Made by a program: the position numbers and the translations under genes. Shown here piece after piece: positions 1 to 6,456 of a stretch of DNA of 10,687 bases. The notes under the pieces are model-generated. The model was given only the letters and a program-made list of their open reading frames with translations, was not told the DNA's origin and made no database searches. This DNA comes from Actinomycetes bacterium (GTDB lineage Bacteria > Actinomycetota > Thermoleophilia > Solirubrobacterales > Solirubrobacteraceae), in the NCBI GenBank assembly GCA_023429855.1, contig JAEZDB010000076.1, positions 1-10,687 on the forward strand, given 5' to 3'. Positions within the stretch are counted from its first letter, which is position 1, and each line of letters starts with the position of its first letter.

Positions 1-9
1 GTGCGAGCG

Positions 10-56
10 GCCGCACCATCCGGCGCCGCGCCGGACCACGCTTGGTGGGGTGCGGC
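10..56 (-). terminator. Terminator-like nested hairpin downstream of purE
   Basis: An 8-bp outer stem pairs GCCGCACC (10-17) with GGTGCGGC (49-56). Inside it is a second stem, TCCGGCGC (19-26) against GCGCCGGA (28-35). On the minus strand it lies about 40 nt after the purE stop codon. There is no T-tract, which is common for actinobacterial terminators. The rest of 1-96 shows no coding signal. Whether it ends transcription or separates purE from a further gene such as purK cannot be seen here. Confidence 0.45.
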
Positions 57-96
57 GCCGGCCGGCCGAAGCCAGCGCCGCGGCCGTCGCCTCTCG

Positions 97-567
97 CTAG
101 ATCGAGAGGATGCGCAGGGCGAGGTGCGCGGCGTTCTTGGAGTTGTCGACGCCGACGGTGGCGACCGGCACGCCCGGGGGCATCTGAGCGATCGACAGGA
201 GGGCGTCGAGGCCGCCGGCGACGGTGAGGCGGCTGGTGAGCGGCACGCCGATGACGGGCAGGTCGGTGTGGGCTGCGGCCACGCCCGGGAGCGCAGCAGC
301 GAGGCCGGCGCCGGCGATGATCACGCGCAGGCCGCGGGTGCGAGCGCCCTTGCAGTACTCGGCGACCTTTTCGGGGTCGCGGTGCGCCGACATGACGGTC
401 GTTTCAACGGGGACGCCCGCGTCGCGCAGGATCGTCTCGGCGGGAGCGACGAGCTCGAGGTCAGACGCGCTCCCGACGATGATGCCGACGAGCGGACCGA
501 TCTCGGCCTCGGCGGCCGCGACGGCGGATTCGGTCTGCGTGGGGACGGCGGGGTCGGTCGACATCAT
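97..567 (-). CDS. purE: 5-(carboxyamino)imidazole ribonucleotide mutase
   Basis: PurE converts N5-CAIR to CAIR (4-carboxy-5-aminoimidazole ribonucleotide), a cytosolic step of de novo purine synthesis normally paired with PurK. The 156-aa product carries the PurE fold signatures: VGIIVGSASD (27-36), the SAHR phosphate/carboxylate loop (60-63, followed by Asp-Pro), IAGAGLAAALPGV (84-96) and the C-terminal LPVIGVP...SIAQMPPGVPVATVGV (103-140). The common SAHRTP and GGAAHLPG motifs appear here as SAHRDP and GLAAALPG, so the loop His is Ala. I believe such variants occur in a PurE subgroup, but cannot verify this here. Two adjacent ATG codons (567 and 564) begin a roughly 24-residue Ala/Glu-rich tail not needed for the fold. 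No Shine-Dalgarno sequence is visible. purE follows purD by 129 bp containing a hairpin. Family identification is secure; exact start less so. Confidence 0.95.
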   Translation of the reverse strand: MMSTDPAVPTQTESAVAAAEAEIGPLVGIIVGSASDLELVAPAETILRDAGVPVETTVMSAHRDPEKVAEYCKGARTRGLRVIIAGAGLAAALPGVAAAHTDLPVIGVPLTSRLTVAGGLDALLSIAQMPPGVPVATVGVDNSKNAAHLALRILSI

Positions 568-613
568 GAGGGAAGAGCCTGGGGTCTGGAGGGTGTGCGG
601 TGGAGGGCGCGCA

Positions 614-663
614 GCACCGAGCCTCGTGGCGAGCGCGCCTGGGCGCGCGGCGTGGGTCGGTGC
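614..663 (-). other. Strong hairpin in the purD-purE gap
   Basis: The outer stem is GCACCGA (614-620) with TCGGTGC (657-663). The inner stem is GCGCGCC (633-639) with GGCGCGC (642-648) around a 2-nt loop. On the minus strand it sits about 33 nt after the purD stop and about 46 nt before the purE start. It has no T-tract. It could be an intrinsic terminator, a partial attenuator setting the purD:purE ratio, or an mRNA-stabilising hairpin. The rest of the 129-bp gap shows nothing recognisable. Confidence 0.4.
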
Positions 664-696
664 TCTGAGCGGGGCGCGGTCCGGCGTGGCCGACAG

Positions 697-1965
697 CTAC
701 TGCGCAGCGGCGGCAGCGATGTCGCTGCGGTGCTGCTGGCCGTCGAACGCGATCGCGCTCAGGCCAGTGTACGCAGCCTCGCGCGCTGCGGAAAGGGTAT
801 TCCCCAGCGCCGTGACGGCCAACACACGGCCACCGGCGGTTGCGAGTGGTCCGGTGGCGTCGCCCTCGCCGCCTTGGGTGCCGGCATGGAACACGATCGT
901 GTCGGGCGCGGCGCCCGCTTCGTCGACGCCGGTGATCTCGTCGCCCTTGCTGGCCGACGCCGGGTAACCGCGGCTCGCAAGCACGACCGTGACGGCCGGG
1001 CGCGGATCGACGTCGAGGGTCGCGCCGGCCAAGCCGCCGGGTTTGGAGGCGCGCTGCATCAGGTCGGCGAGGTCGCTCGTGAGGCGCGGGAGCACGACCT
1101 GCGTCTCGGGGTCGCCGAAGCGCGTGTTGTATTCCAGGACCTTCGGACCGGCCGACGTGAGCATCAGACCGGCGTAGAGGACGCCGTGGAACGGCGTGCC
1201 GCGGCGGGCGAGCTCGTCGACGATCGGCTGGTGAACGATGCCGGAGAGCTCGGTGAGCGTGGCGTCGTCGACGCCGGGGACGGGCGAGAAGGCGCCCATG
1301 CCGCCGGTGTTGGGGCCCTCGTCGCCGTCGAGGGCGCGCTTGAAGTCGCGGGCGGGGGCGAGGGCGATGGCGCGCTCGCCGTCGCAGAGCGCGAGCAGGC
1401 TGACCTCCTCGCCGTCGAGGAAGTCCTCCACAAACACCTCGCCGTCGCCGAAGACCTTCGTCTCGAGCATGTCGGTGAGGGCTGAGCGGGCTTCGTCTTC
1501 GGTCGCGGCGATCACGACGCCCTTGCCTGCGGCGAGGCCGTCGAACTTGACGACCGCCGGGTAGGACGAGATCGCGGCGAGGCCGTCGGCGACGGTCGTG
1601 ACGACGGCGTGCCCGGCCGTCGGGACGCCCGCAGCGATCATGATCTCCTTCGCGAACGTCTTCGAGCCCTCGAGGCGCGCCGCGGCCGCCGACGGGCCGA
1701 ACGCGGCGATGCCCTCAGCCGCGAGCGCGTCGACGAGGCCGGCCACGAGCGGAGCCTCGGGCCCGACGACGACGAGGTCGACGCCCTCGGCCTTGCTCAC
1801 GGCGACGATCTCGTCGACCTCCTGCGTCGAGGCGACCTGGCGCGCCAGCTGCCGGATCCCCGGGTTCCCCGGCGCGCACAGCAGCTCGGGCTGCTGCGGC
1901 GACCGCGACAGGGCGTGAGCGATCGCGTGCTCGCGCCCACCGGAACCGACGATCAGGATCTTCAC
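697..1965 (-). CDS. purD: Phosphoribosylamine-glycine ligase (GAR synthetase)
   Basis: PurD is an ATP-grasp ligase joining glycine to 5-phosphoribosylamine to give GAR, the second step of purine synthesis. The 422-aa length is normal for the family. Visible motifs are the N-terminal dinucleotide-like loop ILIVGSGGREHA (3-14), GPSAAAARLEGSKTFAK (90-106), the ATP-grasp segment VVKFDGLAAGKGVVIA (138-153), EEVSLLALCDG (186-196), GPNTGGMGAFSP (217-228), the substrate/Mg segment LEYNTRFGDPETQ (277-289), and the C-terminal GRVLAVTALG (379-388). The start is GTG at 1965, placed by the conserved MKILIVGSGGREHA beginning. There is no Shine-Dalgarno. A Met-Pro-stop mini reading frame begins 5 nt upstream at 1970, and its TGA overlaps the GTG. 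A hairpin lies just upstream, so purD may have its own promoter or be attenuated. Identity is secure. Confidence 0.97.
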   Translation of the reverse strand: MKILIVGSGGREHAIAHALSRSPQQPELLCAPGNPGIRQLARQVASTQEVDEIVAVSKAEGVDLVVVGPEAPLVAGLVDALAAEGIAAFGPSAAAARLEGSKTFAKEIMIAAGVPTAGHAVVTTVADGLAAISSYPAVVKFDGLAAGKGVVIAATEDEARSALTDMLETKVFGDGEVFVEDFLDGEEVSLLALCDGERAIALAPARDFKRALDGDEGPNTGGMGAFSPVPGVDDATLTELSGIVHQPIVDELARRGTPFHGVLYAGLMLTSAGPKVLEYNTRFGDPETQVVLPRLTSDLADLMQRASKPGGLAGATLDVDPRPAVTVVLASRGYPASASKGDEITGVDEAGAAPDTIVFHAGTQGGEGDATGPLATAGGRVLAVTALGNTLSAAREAAYTGLSAIAFDGQQHRSDIAAAAAQ

Positions 1966-1984
1966 GGCATGAAGTGAACCAGAG

Positions 1985-2014
1985 GGTCGGCGCGCGCGGC
2001 TGAGCGCGCCGACC
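1985..2014 (-). terminator. Perfect 11-bp stem-loop between propeller gene and purD
   Basis: GGTCGGCGCGC (1985-1995) is exactly complementary to GCGCGCCGACC (2004-2014) around an 8-nt loop. On the minus strand it begins about 11 nt after the stop of the 2026-3507 gene and ends about 20 nt before the purD start. It has no T-tract. Position and stability suggest a terminator for the upstream gene, but it could also act in the purD leader. Confidence 0.55.
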
Positions 2015-2025
2015 AGCCGGTCCGC

Positions 2026-3507
2026 CTAGCTCTCGGGCTCGGGCGCCGGCGGCGTGTTGCCGCCGAGGCAGTTGATCGCGGAGGTGGTGGTGTCCTTGAG
2101 CGTCTTGCCGAACCCGTCGACGACCGTGGCCCGGTAGGTCACCTGCTTGGCGCCGGCCGGGATCGGCACGGCGACGAACGGCGTGCCGTCCTCGTTCGGC
2201 TCGACGGAGTCGAAGGTCTGGTCGACGACCTTGGTCCCGTCGACGAACGCTTCGAGCCGCGCCTGCTTCGGTACCGGCAGCCAGGCGGCGTCGGCCTTGT
2301 CGTAACCCATGTACACCTGGGACTGCTGGCCGCAGAAGGCGAGCAGCGGACTCACGCGCACGTAGGTAGAGGCCGACAGCGGCTCCTGGCTGCCCGGCAG
2401 GTCGCCGCCCGCAAGGTTGACGATCGAGGTCTGGCCGTTGCCGTTGCCCTGCGCGTGGTCGATCAGCGCGTACTTGCCGTTTCGCGAGATCGACGACGCG
2501 GGCGTCGACATCGAGTCGGTGATCGGCCACTGCAGCGAGAGCGCGTACGGGCCGCCGAAGGTGGACCACTGGCCAGTGGCCAGGTTCACGACCTGCGCCG
2601 GCGTGCCGGCCTCGCGGTCGGAGCTGATCGCGATGCGTGACGCGTCGGGCGCGATCCAGGCGAGCGCGCCGCGGCCCTCGCCGCCGGGGTACGGGTAGGC
2701 GCGCACCCGACCGTCGGACAGTCGCTTCGTCTGCAGCTCCGACGGCGAAGCGCCCGCGCTCGTCGCGTGCGAGTAGGCGATGAGCGCGCCGTTCGGGCTC
2801 ACGACGGTGTTCTCTGGCGTCTCCACGAGCTGGCCGCGCGCGAAGTAGAAACCGGTCTCCAGGTCGACCGAGCCCGCGAGGACCTTGCCGTTATCGCTGA
2901 GCGACCGCTCGTGGAAGCGGATCGTCTTGAGGCCTGTCGGGACCGCCGTCTCGGCCTTCGTCCGCAGGTTGACGAGCTTGGTCGACGCGACCGCGTCGCC
3001 CGTCGCGTAGCTGAACTCGCTGATCGCGATCGTGTTGCCGTCGCCGCTGAGCGCCGCGTCGACGGTGCTCATGTCGTCGAAGGTCGCCAGCACCTTCGCG
3101 GGACCACCGATGGTCGGCACCAGGATGAGCTGCTGGTCGCTGTCGGCGGTCGGCGTGACCCTGCGCAGCGCGAGCACTTTCGTCTCGAGACGGTCCGCGC
3201 CGAAGATCCGCGACACGTTCGTGGTCAGCGGGCGCGTGGTGTTGAACACGATGTCGCGCACGTACAGCGTGTGCTGCGGCGGGAAGACCGGACCGGAGCT
3301 GTAGAGCGCGAAGCGGCCGGTGTCGCTCGCGCCGCCCTGGGCGACCCAGTGGTCAAACGGCGCGGAGCCCTGCGGGCCGCTGGCGCGGGTGACCTGCTCG
3401 TAGGAGCCAGCGATCGCGGGGCCGGCTCCGGCGGCGCTCAGGACCGCCGTCGAGGCGACGACCAGCGCGGCGCCGCGAGGGCGCCGTGTGAGGAACAGAG
3501 GTGACAT
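2026..3507 (-). CDS. Secreted TolB/PD40-type beta-propeller protein
   Basis: This 493-aa protein starts with a signal peptide: Arg residues at 9-11, a hydrophobic Ala/Val core to about 30, and probable cleavage after AIA at 31-33. The mature part carries six repeats of the TolB/PD40 blade motif (S-x-[DN]-G-x-x-[IL]-A-h-x-S/D), near residues 58-72, 153-165, 203-215, 236-248, 285-297 (APDASRIAISSD) and 340-352. Six blades fit a TolB-like propeller. From about 390 there is a beta-rich, Ig-like C-terminal region with Cys392 and Cys480, a possible disulfide, then a Pro/Glu tail. No enzymatic residues stand out. The start ATG at 3507 has a GGAG Shine-Dalgarno 5 nt upstream (3513-3516). The neighbouring purine genes do not suggest a shared role. 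Likely an extracellular binding or scaffold protein; specific function unknown. Confidence 0.85.
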   Translation of the reverse strand: MSPLFLTRRPRGAALVVASTAVLSAAGAGPAIAGSYEQVTRASGPQGSAPFDHWVAQGGASDTGRFALYSSGPVFPPQHTLYVRDIVFNTTRPLTTNVSRIFGADRLETKVLALRRVTPTADSDQQLILVPTIGGPAKVLATFDDMSTVDAALSGDGNTIAISEFSYATGDAVASTKLVNLRTKAETAVPTGLKTIRFHERSLSDNGKVLAGSVDLETGFYFARGQLVETPENTVVSPNGALIAYSHATSAGASPSELQTKRLSDGRVRAYPYPGGEGRGALAWIAPDASRIAISSDREAGTPAQVVNLATGQWSTFGGPYALSLQWPITDSMSTPASSISRNGKYALIDHAQGNGNGQTSIVNLAGGDLPGSQEPLSASTYVRVSPLLAFCGQQSQVYMGYDKADAAWLPVPKQARLEAFVDGTKVVDQTFDSVEPNEDGTPFVAVPIPAGAKQVTYRATVVDGFGKTLKDTTTSAINCLGGNTPPAPEPES

Positions 3508-3570
3508 ATGGGCTCCATGACCGCTGCAGTTGGGACGTGCAACGGCGTCGTGGAATGGGACGAAGCCCGA

Positions 3571-3599
3571 GTCATAACACGGAGCGTATCGCTACGCAA
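3571..3599 (-). promoter_or_regulatory. Candidate promoter of the beta-propeller gene
   Basis: On the minus strand TTGCGT (3594-3599) and TATGAC (3571-3576) are spaced 17 nt apart, a plausible sigma-70 type -35/-10 pair with an expected leader of about 55 nt. A perfect 5-4-5 inverted repeat, GCGTA-TCGC-TACGC (3584-3597), overlaps the -35 box and spacer and could be an operator. The last base of the -10 box deviates from TANNNT, so confidence is moderate. Confidence 0.4.
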
Positions 3600-3610
3600 C
3601 GTTTCTGAAT

Positions 3611-3641
3611 GTCGTCATCCCCGCTCGGGGGACACGACGAC
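3611..3641 (-). terminator. Terminator-like hairpin after the GYD gene
   Basis: GTCGTC (3611-3616) pairs with GACGAC (3636-3641), and CCCC (3619-3622) with GGGG (3627-3630), with a small internal loop. It begins directly after the GYD stop codon on the minus strand. It is not followed by a T-tract. It separates the GYD gene from the promoter of the next gene. Confidence 0.5.
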
Positions 3642-3923
3642 CTAAAGCGACTTGACGAACTCTTCGACCGGCACGGCCGAAAGCGTCTGGTAGGTCGTGG
3701 TGCCGCGCGAGCCCAGTTCGAGCGAGACGCGGGCGATCGTCTGCGTGTCGGGGGCTTCGACGACGCTCACGAAGTCGAACTCGCCGAGCGTGGCCCACTG
3801 CGCGGTGACCTTGGCGCCGAGGCTCTCGATCTCGCGGTTGACCTCCAGGACGCGCTCGGGGTTGTTCTTGATCGTCGCGGTGCCCTGGGGCGTGAGCTTG
3901 CAGAGCATGAGGTAGGTCGCCAT
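3642..3923 (-). CDS. GYD domain-containing small protein
   Basis: This 93-aa cytosolic protein matches the GYD-domain family (a ferredoxin-like alpha/beta fold resembling Lrp/AsnC ligand-binding domains). It opens MATYLMLCKLTPQG (1-14), has the characteristic L-G-E-[YF]-D core as LGEFDFVSVVEAPD (46-59), an S-L-E-L-G-S-R-G helix-turn (67-74), the TTTYQTLSAVPVEEF segment (75-89) and ends at 93. There is no DNA-binding domain, so it is not a full Lrp regulator. The family is widespread and its function is not established. I chose ATG at 3923 because the family begins there; the frame is open further upstream but that extension is basic and low-complexity. No clear Shine-Dalgarno precedes it. It is divergent from the 4109 gene across 185 bp, where a weak TACAAC box (3967-3972) is the only promoter hint. 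Confidence 0.9.
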   Translation of the reverse strand: MATYLMLCKLTPQGTATIKNNPERVLEVNREIESLGAKVTAQWATLGEFDFVSVVEAPDTQTIARVSLELGSRGTTTYQTLSAVPVEEFVKSL

Positions 3924-4093
3924 GGGAGAGAGCCTTCGGGTCGTGGGGCAGAACGCCGCTGCACTCGTTGTATCCGATCCCGGCCGCGCCGACCGCCGCG
4001 CAACCGGTCGACCAGGTGGTGAACGGCGGTGCATGACCATGGGCGGCGCACGGACGCGGGGGACAAACGGCGCCGTCCGTCCATCCGGCCCGG

Positions 4094-4099
4094 TACCGT
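4094..4099 (+). promoter_or_regulatory. -10-like box TACCGT just upstream of the 4109 gene
   Basis: TACCGT fits the actinobacterial TANNNT form and ends 9 nt before the ATG, so the transcript would have a leader of only a few bases or none. No -35 box is convincing. The purine-rich GGCGGGCG between box and ATG could instead act as a weak Shine-Dalgarno. Confidence 0.3.
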
Positions 4100-4108
4100 C
4101 GGCGGGCG

Positions 4109-4861
4109 ATGCGTTCACCGCTCCTTTACCCGCGCCCGTGTCTCGCCGCTGCGCTCGCGCTTGCCGCTGGCACCGCCGGCTTGGCTGGCAGCGCACACGC
4201 GGCCACGCTCGGCCTCGACCTGCAGTGCTACCTGGCGGGCGAGCAGGCATCGATCTCCGGCAGCGGCTTCACCCCGAAGGCGGCCGTCACGCTCACGCGC
4301 GGAACCAACCCGGTTGCCGGGGCCACCGCCGACAACAGCGGCGCGATCCGCGGCAAGCTGCTCGTGCCCGAGGTGGCATTCGGGCTCGTCGAGTCGCAGG
4401 TCCCGGTCACCGCGACCGACGGCGTCAACTCCGCGCAGGCGTTCCTCAACATCGTCAAGGCCGGGGCCAAGTTCACGCCCAACACCGGCGAGCCGAAGAC
4501 CATGCGCGTGTCGCACGTCATCAGCGGGTTCGGGCTGGGCGAGACCAAGCCGTCGGTCTACCTGCACTACGTCTCACCCGAGGCGCAGAAGGTCGTCACG
4601 AAGCCGATCACGCAGAAGGTCACCAAGCCGTCGGGTGGCACGACGACGACGCAGTTCGACGCCGCCGGCGTCAAGTCGATCCGCCTCGGTCAGCTGCGCG
4701 GCCCCTGCGGCGTGCTGCGCACCTCGCCCCGCAAGCTCTTCCCGTTCAAGGTCACTCCGGGCAAGTGGCGCCTGCAGTACGACACGCGCCCGCTCTACAC
4801 CAAGGGCACGAGCACCTCGTCGTTCTACTGGGTCAGCCAGTCCTACACGATCGACAGCTAG
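4109..4861 (+). CDS. Secreted protein of unknown function, Ig-like N-terminal part
   Basis: The 250-aa product has a signal peptide: a Pro/Arg start, a hydrophobic Leu/Ala core at 11-27, and probable cleavage after SAHA (28-31). The mature N-terminal part (about 32-115) looks like an Ig/filamin-type beta-sandwich, with the signature ISGSGFTPKAAVTLTRG (49-65) and a following A-D-N-S-G-A-I-R-G-K strand (74-83). The C-terminal part (about 125-250) is beta-rich with basic Lys/Thr stretches (160-181) and ends in an aromatic segment (YWVSQSYTI, 240-248). Cys40 and Cys200 may form a disulfide. No catalytic motif or cell-wall anchor is visible. It stands alone on the plus strand, convergent with the 4904-6310 gene across 42 bp. 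I do not recognise a named family; it is probably an extracellular adhesin-like or binding protein of this lineage. Confidence 0.8.
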   Translation: MRSPLLYPRPCLAAALALAAGTAGLAGSAHAATLGLDLQCYLAGEQASISGSGFTPKAAVTLTRGTNPVAGATADNSGAIRGKLLVPEVAFGLVESQVPVTATDGVNSAQAFLNIVKAGAKFTPNTGEPKTMRVSHVISGFGLGETKPSVYLHYVSPEAQKVVTKPITQKVTKPSGGTTTTQFDAAGVKSIRLGQLRGPCGVLRTSPRKLFPFKVTPGKWRLQYDTRPLYTKGTSTSSFYWVSQSYTIDS

Positions 4862-4878
4862 CTGCGCTGGGCCGCAGC
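4861..4878. terminator. Short hairpin between convergent genes
   Basis: GCTGCG (4861-4866) pairs with CGCAGC (4873-4878) around a 6-nt loop. It lies in the 42-bp gap between two converging stop codons and could serve both directions. There is no T-tract. Confidence 0.35.
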
Positions 4879-4903
4879 GGGGCGCCGAGCGCTGGTTCGC
4901 GCC

Positions 4904-6310
4904 TTACGGCGTGTAGTACTTCGCGACCAGCGCCGAGCGCGGTGGCACGCGGAAGCGGTTCGTCGCGACGCGCTTCTTGCCTGGTGCCGCCAGGCTTGCG
5001 AGGTTGATCGCGTACTTGCCGTCGGGGATCGTCACGACGACGTCCCTGTTCGACGGGTTGACGGCGACGAACCCGAGGCCGAACCGGCGCACGATCGCCC
5101 CGGCAGCCTCCTCGCGCGGCGCCATTGCGGGTCCTAGATCGACGCCATAGCCCTTCCACCCGCGCCCCGGGTACTCGCACATGTCGCCGACCGAGTCGCC
5201 TGGGCGATCGACGACGAGCAGCGCTGAGGCCAGATTGAACGCGGCCGTGCGCACGTGGGCTCGCCACGCCGCGTCGCCTTGGCGCCACGCGGGCTGCCGG
5301 CGTACGTAGTCGCCGTCGAGGCAGGAGGCGAGCCGGCCGAGCTTCGGGGCGTTCCTCGTGAGGTCGGTGCTGCTCGTCTTCTCCCACTGCAGACGCACGC
5401 CCGCGGCGTGCATCGCCTCGGCGTAGGCGAGCAGCCGCCGATACGACCACTGCTGATCAGCCGGGGCGGCGTACTGGAGCCCCGGGTCGATCGCGCCGCC
5501 CTCGATCACGAGCTGGTCCGCGAGACGCGCCGACCGCACCAGCGGCGATTCGAAATTGAGGCCGAGGTTCGTCGCGTAAGGGAAGTCGACGTCGGTCCAG
5601 TGCGCGTTGATCGTGAACGGCACGCCCGCGGGGAGCGCCGTGCGCAGCTCGCTGAGCAGAGCGACCACGCCCTCGCCCCAGCTCGCGGCGTCGATGCCCG
5701 GATCGGGACGGAACCACTGCGACGGGACGGTCAGGACGTTGTCGACCCACAGGCCGCGGTAGCCGCAGGCGATCAGGTCAAGGACCGCGCGTCGCGCACG
5801 CTCCGGCAGACAGCTGGCTTTGCCGTCGCTGCCGTAGAGCCACCAGCGGCGCGCCTCGGGGACGCGCACGTCGAGCATCCGCCAGCCATCGACGCGGACC
5901 GGCGTCCTGCCCTTGCGCACCAGCCACCGCGCCGCGTCGTGTAGCTGCGCGCGGTTGTACAGGTTGACGCCCGTCGCGTTCACGTAGACGGCCACTTGCG
6001 GGCTCGTTGCCCAGCCGGTCGTGTTGAGGCTGACCGTCGGGTCGGAGTCGTGGGCGACAAGCGGCTGGGCTCTCGCCGACAGCCACTCCTGCGCGCCGTT
6101 CATGCCGTGCAGCGACGTCTGCGGCCTGCTGGTTCGCGAATAGCGATCCAGCGAGGGGTCGGCCCGCCGGCTCACCGGCAACAGGGACGGCGCCGCCACC
6201 TCCTGCGCCGACGTCTGCTCGGGTGCGAGCACGCCGCCGCCGACGTAGGCGCCGCCGACGACGGCGAGCGCGCCCGCAAGCACCGCTCCCACCATGGCCC
6301 CGCGTCGCAT
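4904..6310 (-). CDS. Secreted or anchored putative glycoside hydrolase (GHL15-like TIM barrel)
   Basis: The 468-aa product begins with MRRGAMV and a hydrophobic segment (6-29), a signal peptide or membrane anchor, then a Pro/Ser/Arg-rich linker to about 90. The body resembles putative glycosyl hydrolases of the GHL15 type with a (beta/alpha)8 barrel. Barrel-like strands include VAVYVNATGVN (107-117), GYRGLWVDNVL (183-193, Asp190 a candidate catalytic residue), FTINAHW (232-238), QLVIEGGAI (266-274, Glu270 a second candidate acid) and VRLQWEKTS (305-313). A C-terminal beta-sandwich (about 411-468), with FVAVNPSNRDVVVTIPDGKY and VPPRSALVAKY, is typical of glycosidases. The substrate cannot be inferred. 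The frame opens at 6367, but I chose ATG 6310 because the signal segment follows at once and a -10 box sits 7 nt upstream. Family assignment is from memory of motifs and should be treated as probable. Confidence 0.75.
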   Translation of the reverse strand: MRRGAMVGAVLAGALAVVGGAYVGGGVLAPEQTSAQEVAAPSLLPVSRRADPSLDRYSRTSRPQTSLHGMNGAQEWLSARAQPLVAHDSDPTVSLNTTGWATSPQVAVYVNATGVNLYNRAQLHDAARWLVRKGRTPVRVDGWRMLDVRVPEARRWWLYGSDGKASCLPERARRAVLDLIACGYRGLWVDNVLTVPSQWFRPDPGIDAASWGEGVVALLSELRTALPAGVPFTINAHWTDVDFPYATNLGLNFESPLVRSARLADQLVIEGGAIDPGLQYAAPADQQWSYRRLLAYAEAMHAAGVRLQWEKTSSTDLTRNAPKLGRLASCLDGDYVRRQPAWRQGDAAWRAHVRTAAFNLASALLVVDRPGDSVGDMCEYPGRGWKGYGVDLGPAMAPREEAAGAIVRRFGLGFVAVNPSNRDVVVTIPDGKYAINLASLAAPGKKRVATNRFRVPPRSALVAKYYTP

Positions 6311-6317
6311 GCCCGCG

Positions 6318-6323
6318 ATGGTA
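6318..6323 (-). promoter_or_regulatory. -10-like box TACCAT, leaderless spacing
   Basis: On the minus strand TACCAT ends exactly 7 nt before the ATG at 6310, so transcription would start at or next to the start codon. No good -35 box is seen 16-18 nt upstream, which lowers confidence. Confidence 0.4.
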
Positions 6324-6437
6324 CCCGGAACGCGCCGTTGCGCCCGCCGGTCCGCGTGTCCCGCCACCGCGGTACGTCGACGACGTCTGCGCTCGGCGAC
6401 GGGCGCGTCCGCGTCCCCGTGACGCTCTGGAGGGACC

Positions 6438-6456
6438 TATTGAGCCCTGCTCAATA
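6438..6456. promoter_or_regulatory. Perfect 8-3-8 inverted repeat, possible operator
   Basis: TATTGAGC-CCT-GCTCAATA is a perfect dyad lying in an AT-richer patch of otherwise very GC-rich DNA, 128 bp upstream of the glycosidase start. The size and symmetry suit a dimeric repressor such as a TetR, MarR or GntR type. A short transcript hairpin is also possible, but the 3-nt loop and AT content make a terminator unlikely. Confidence 0.4.

Noticed and set aside
1..1485. A 494-codon open frame on the plus strand across purE and part of purD
   Set aside because: It lies antisense to two clear purine genes, has Arg/Gly/Ala-rich composition and shows no start signal. It is a shadow frame.
2767..3504. 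A 245-codon plus-strand frame antisense to the propeller gene
   Set aside because: The composition is Arg/Glu/Val-rich shadow sequence. The minus-strand frame has a signal peptide, a Shine-Dalgarno and blade repeats.
3924..4250. N-terminal extension of the GYD protein up to 202 residues
   Set aside because: The extra residues are Pro/Arg/Ala-rich and overlap the start of the divergent plus-strand gene. The GYD family begins at the ATG at 3923.
6311..6367. Earlier ATG (6367) for the putative glycosidase
   Set aside because: The 19 added residues are Arg-rich and precede an ordinary signal segment that begins directly after the ATG at 6310, which also has a -10 box at leaderless spacing.
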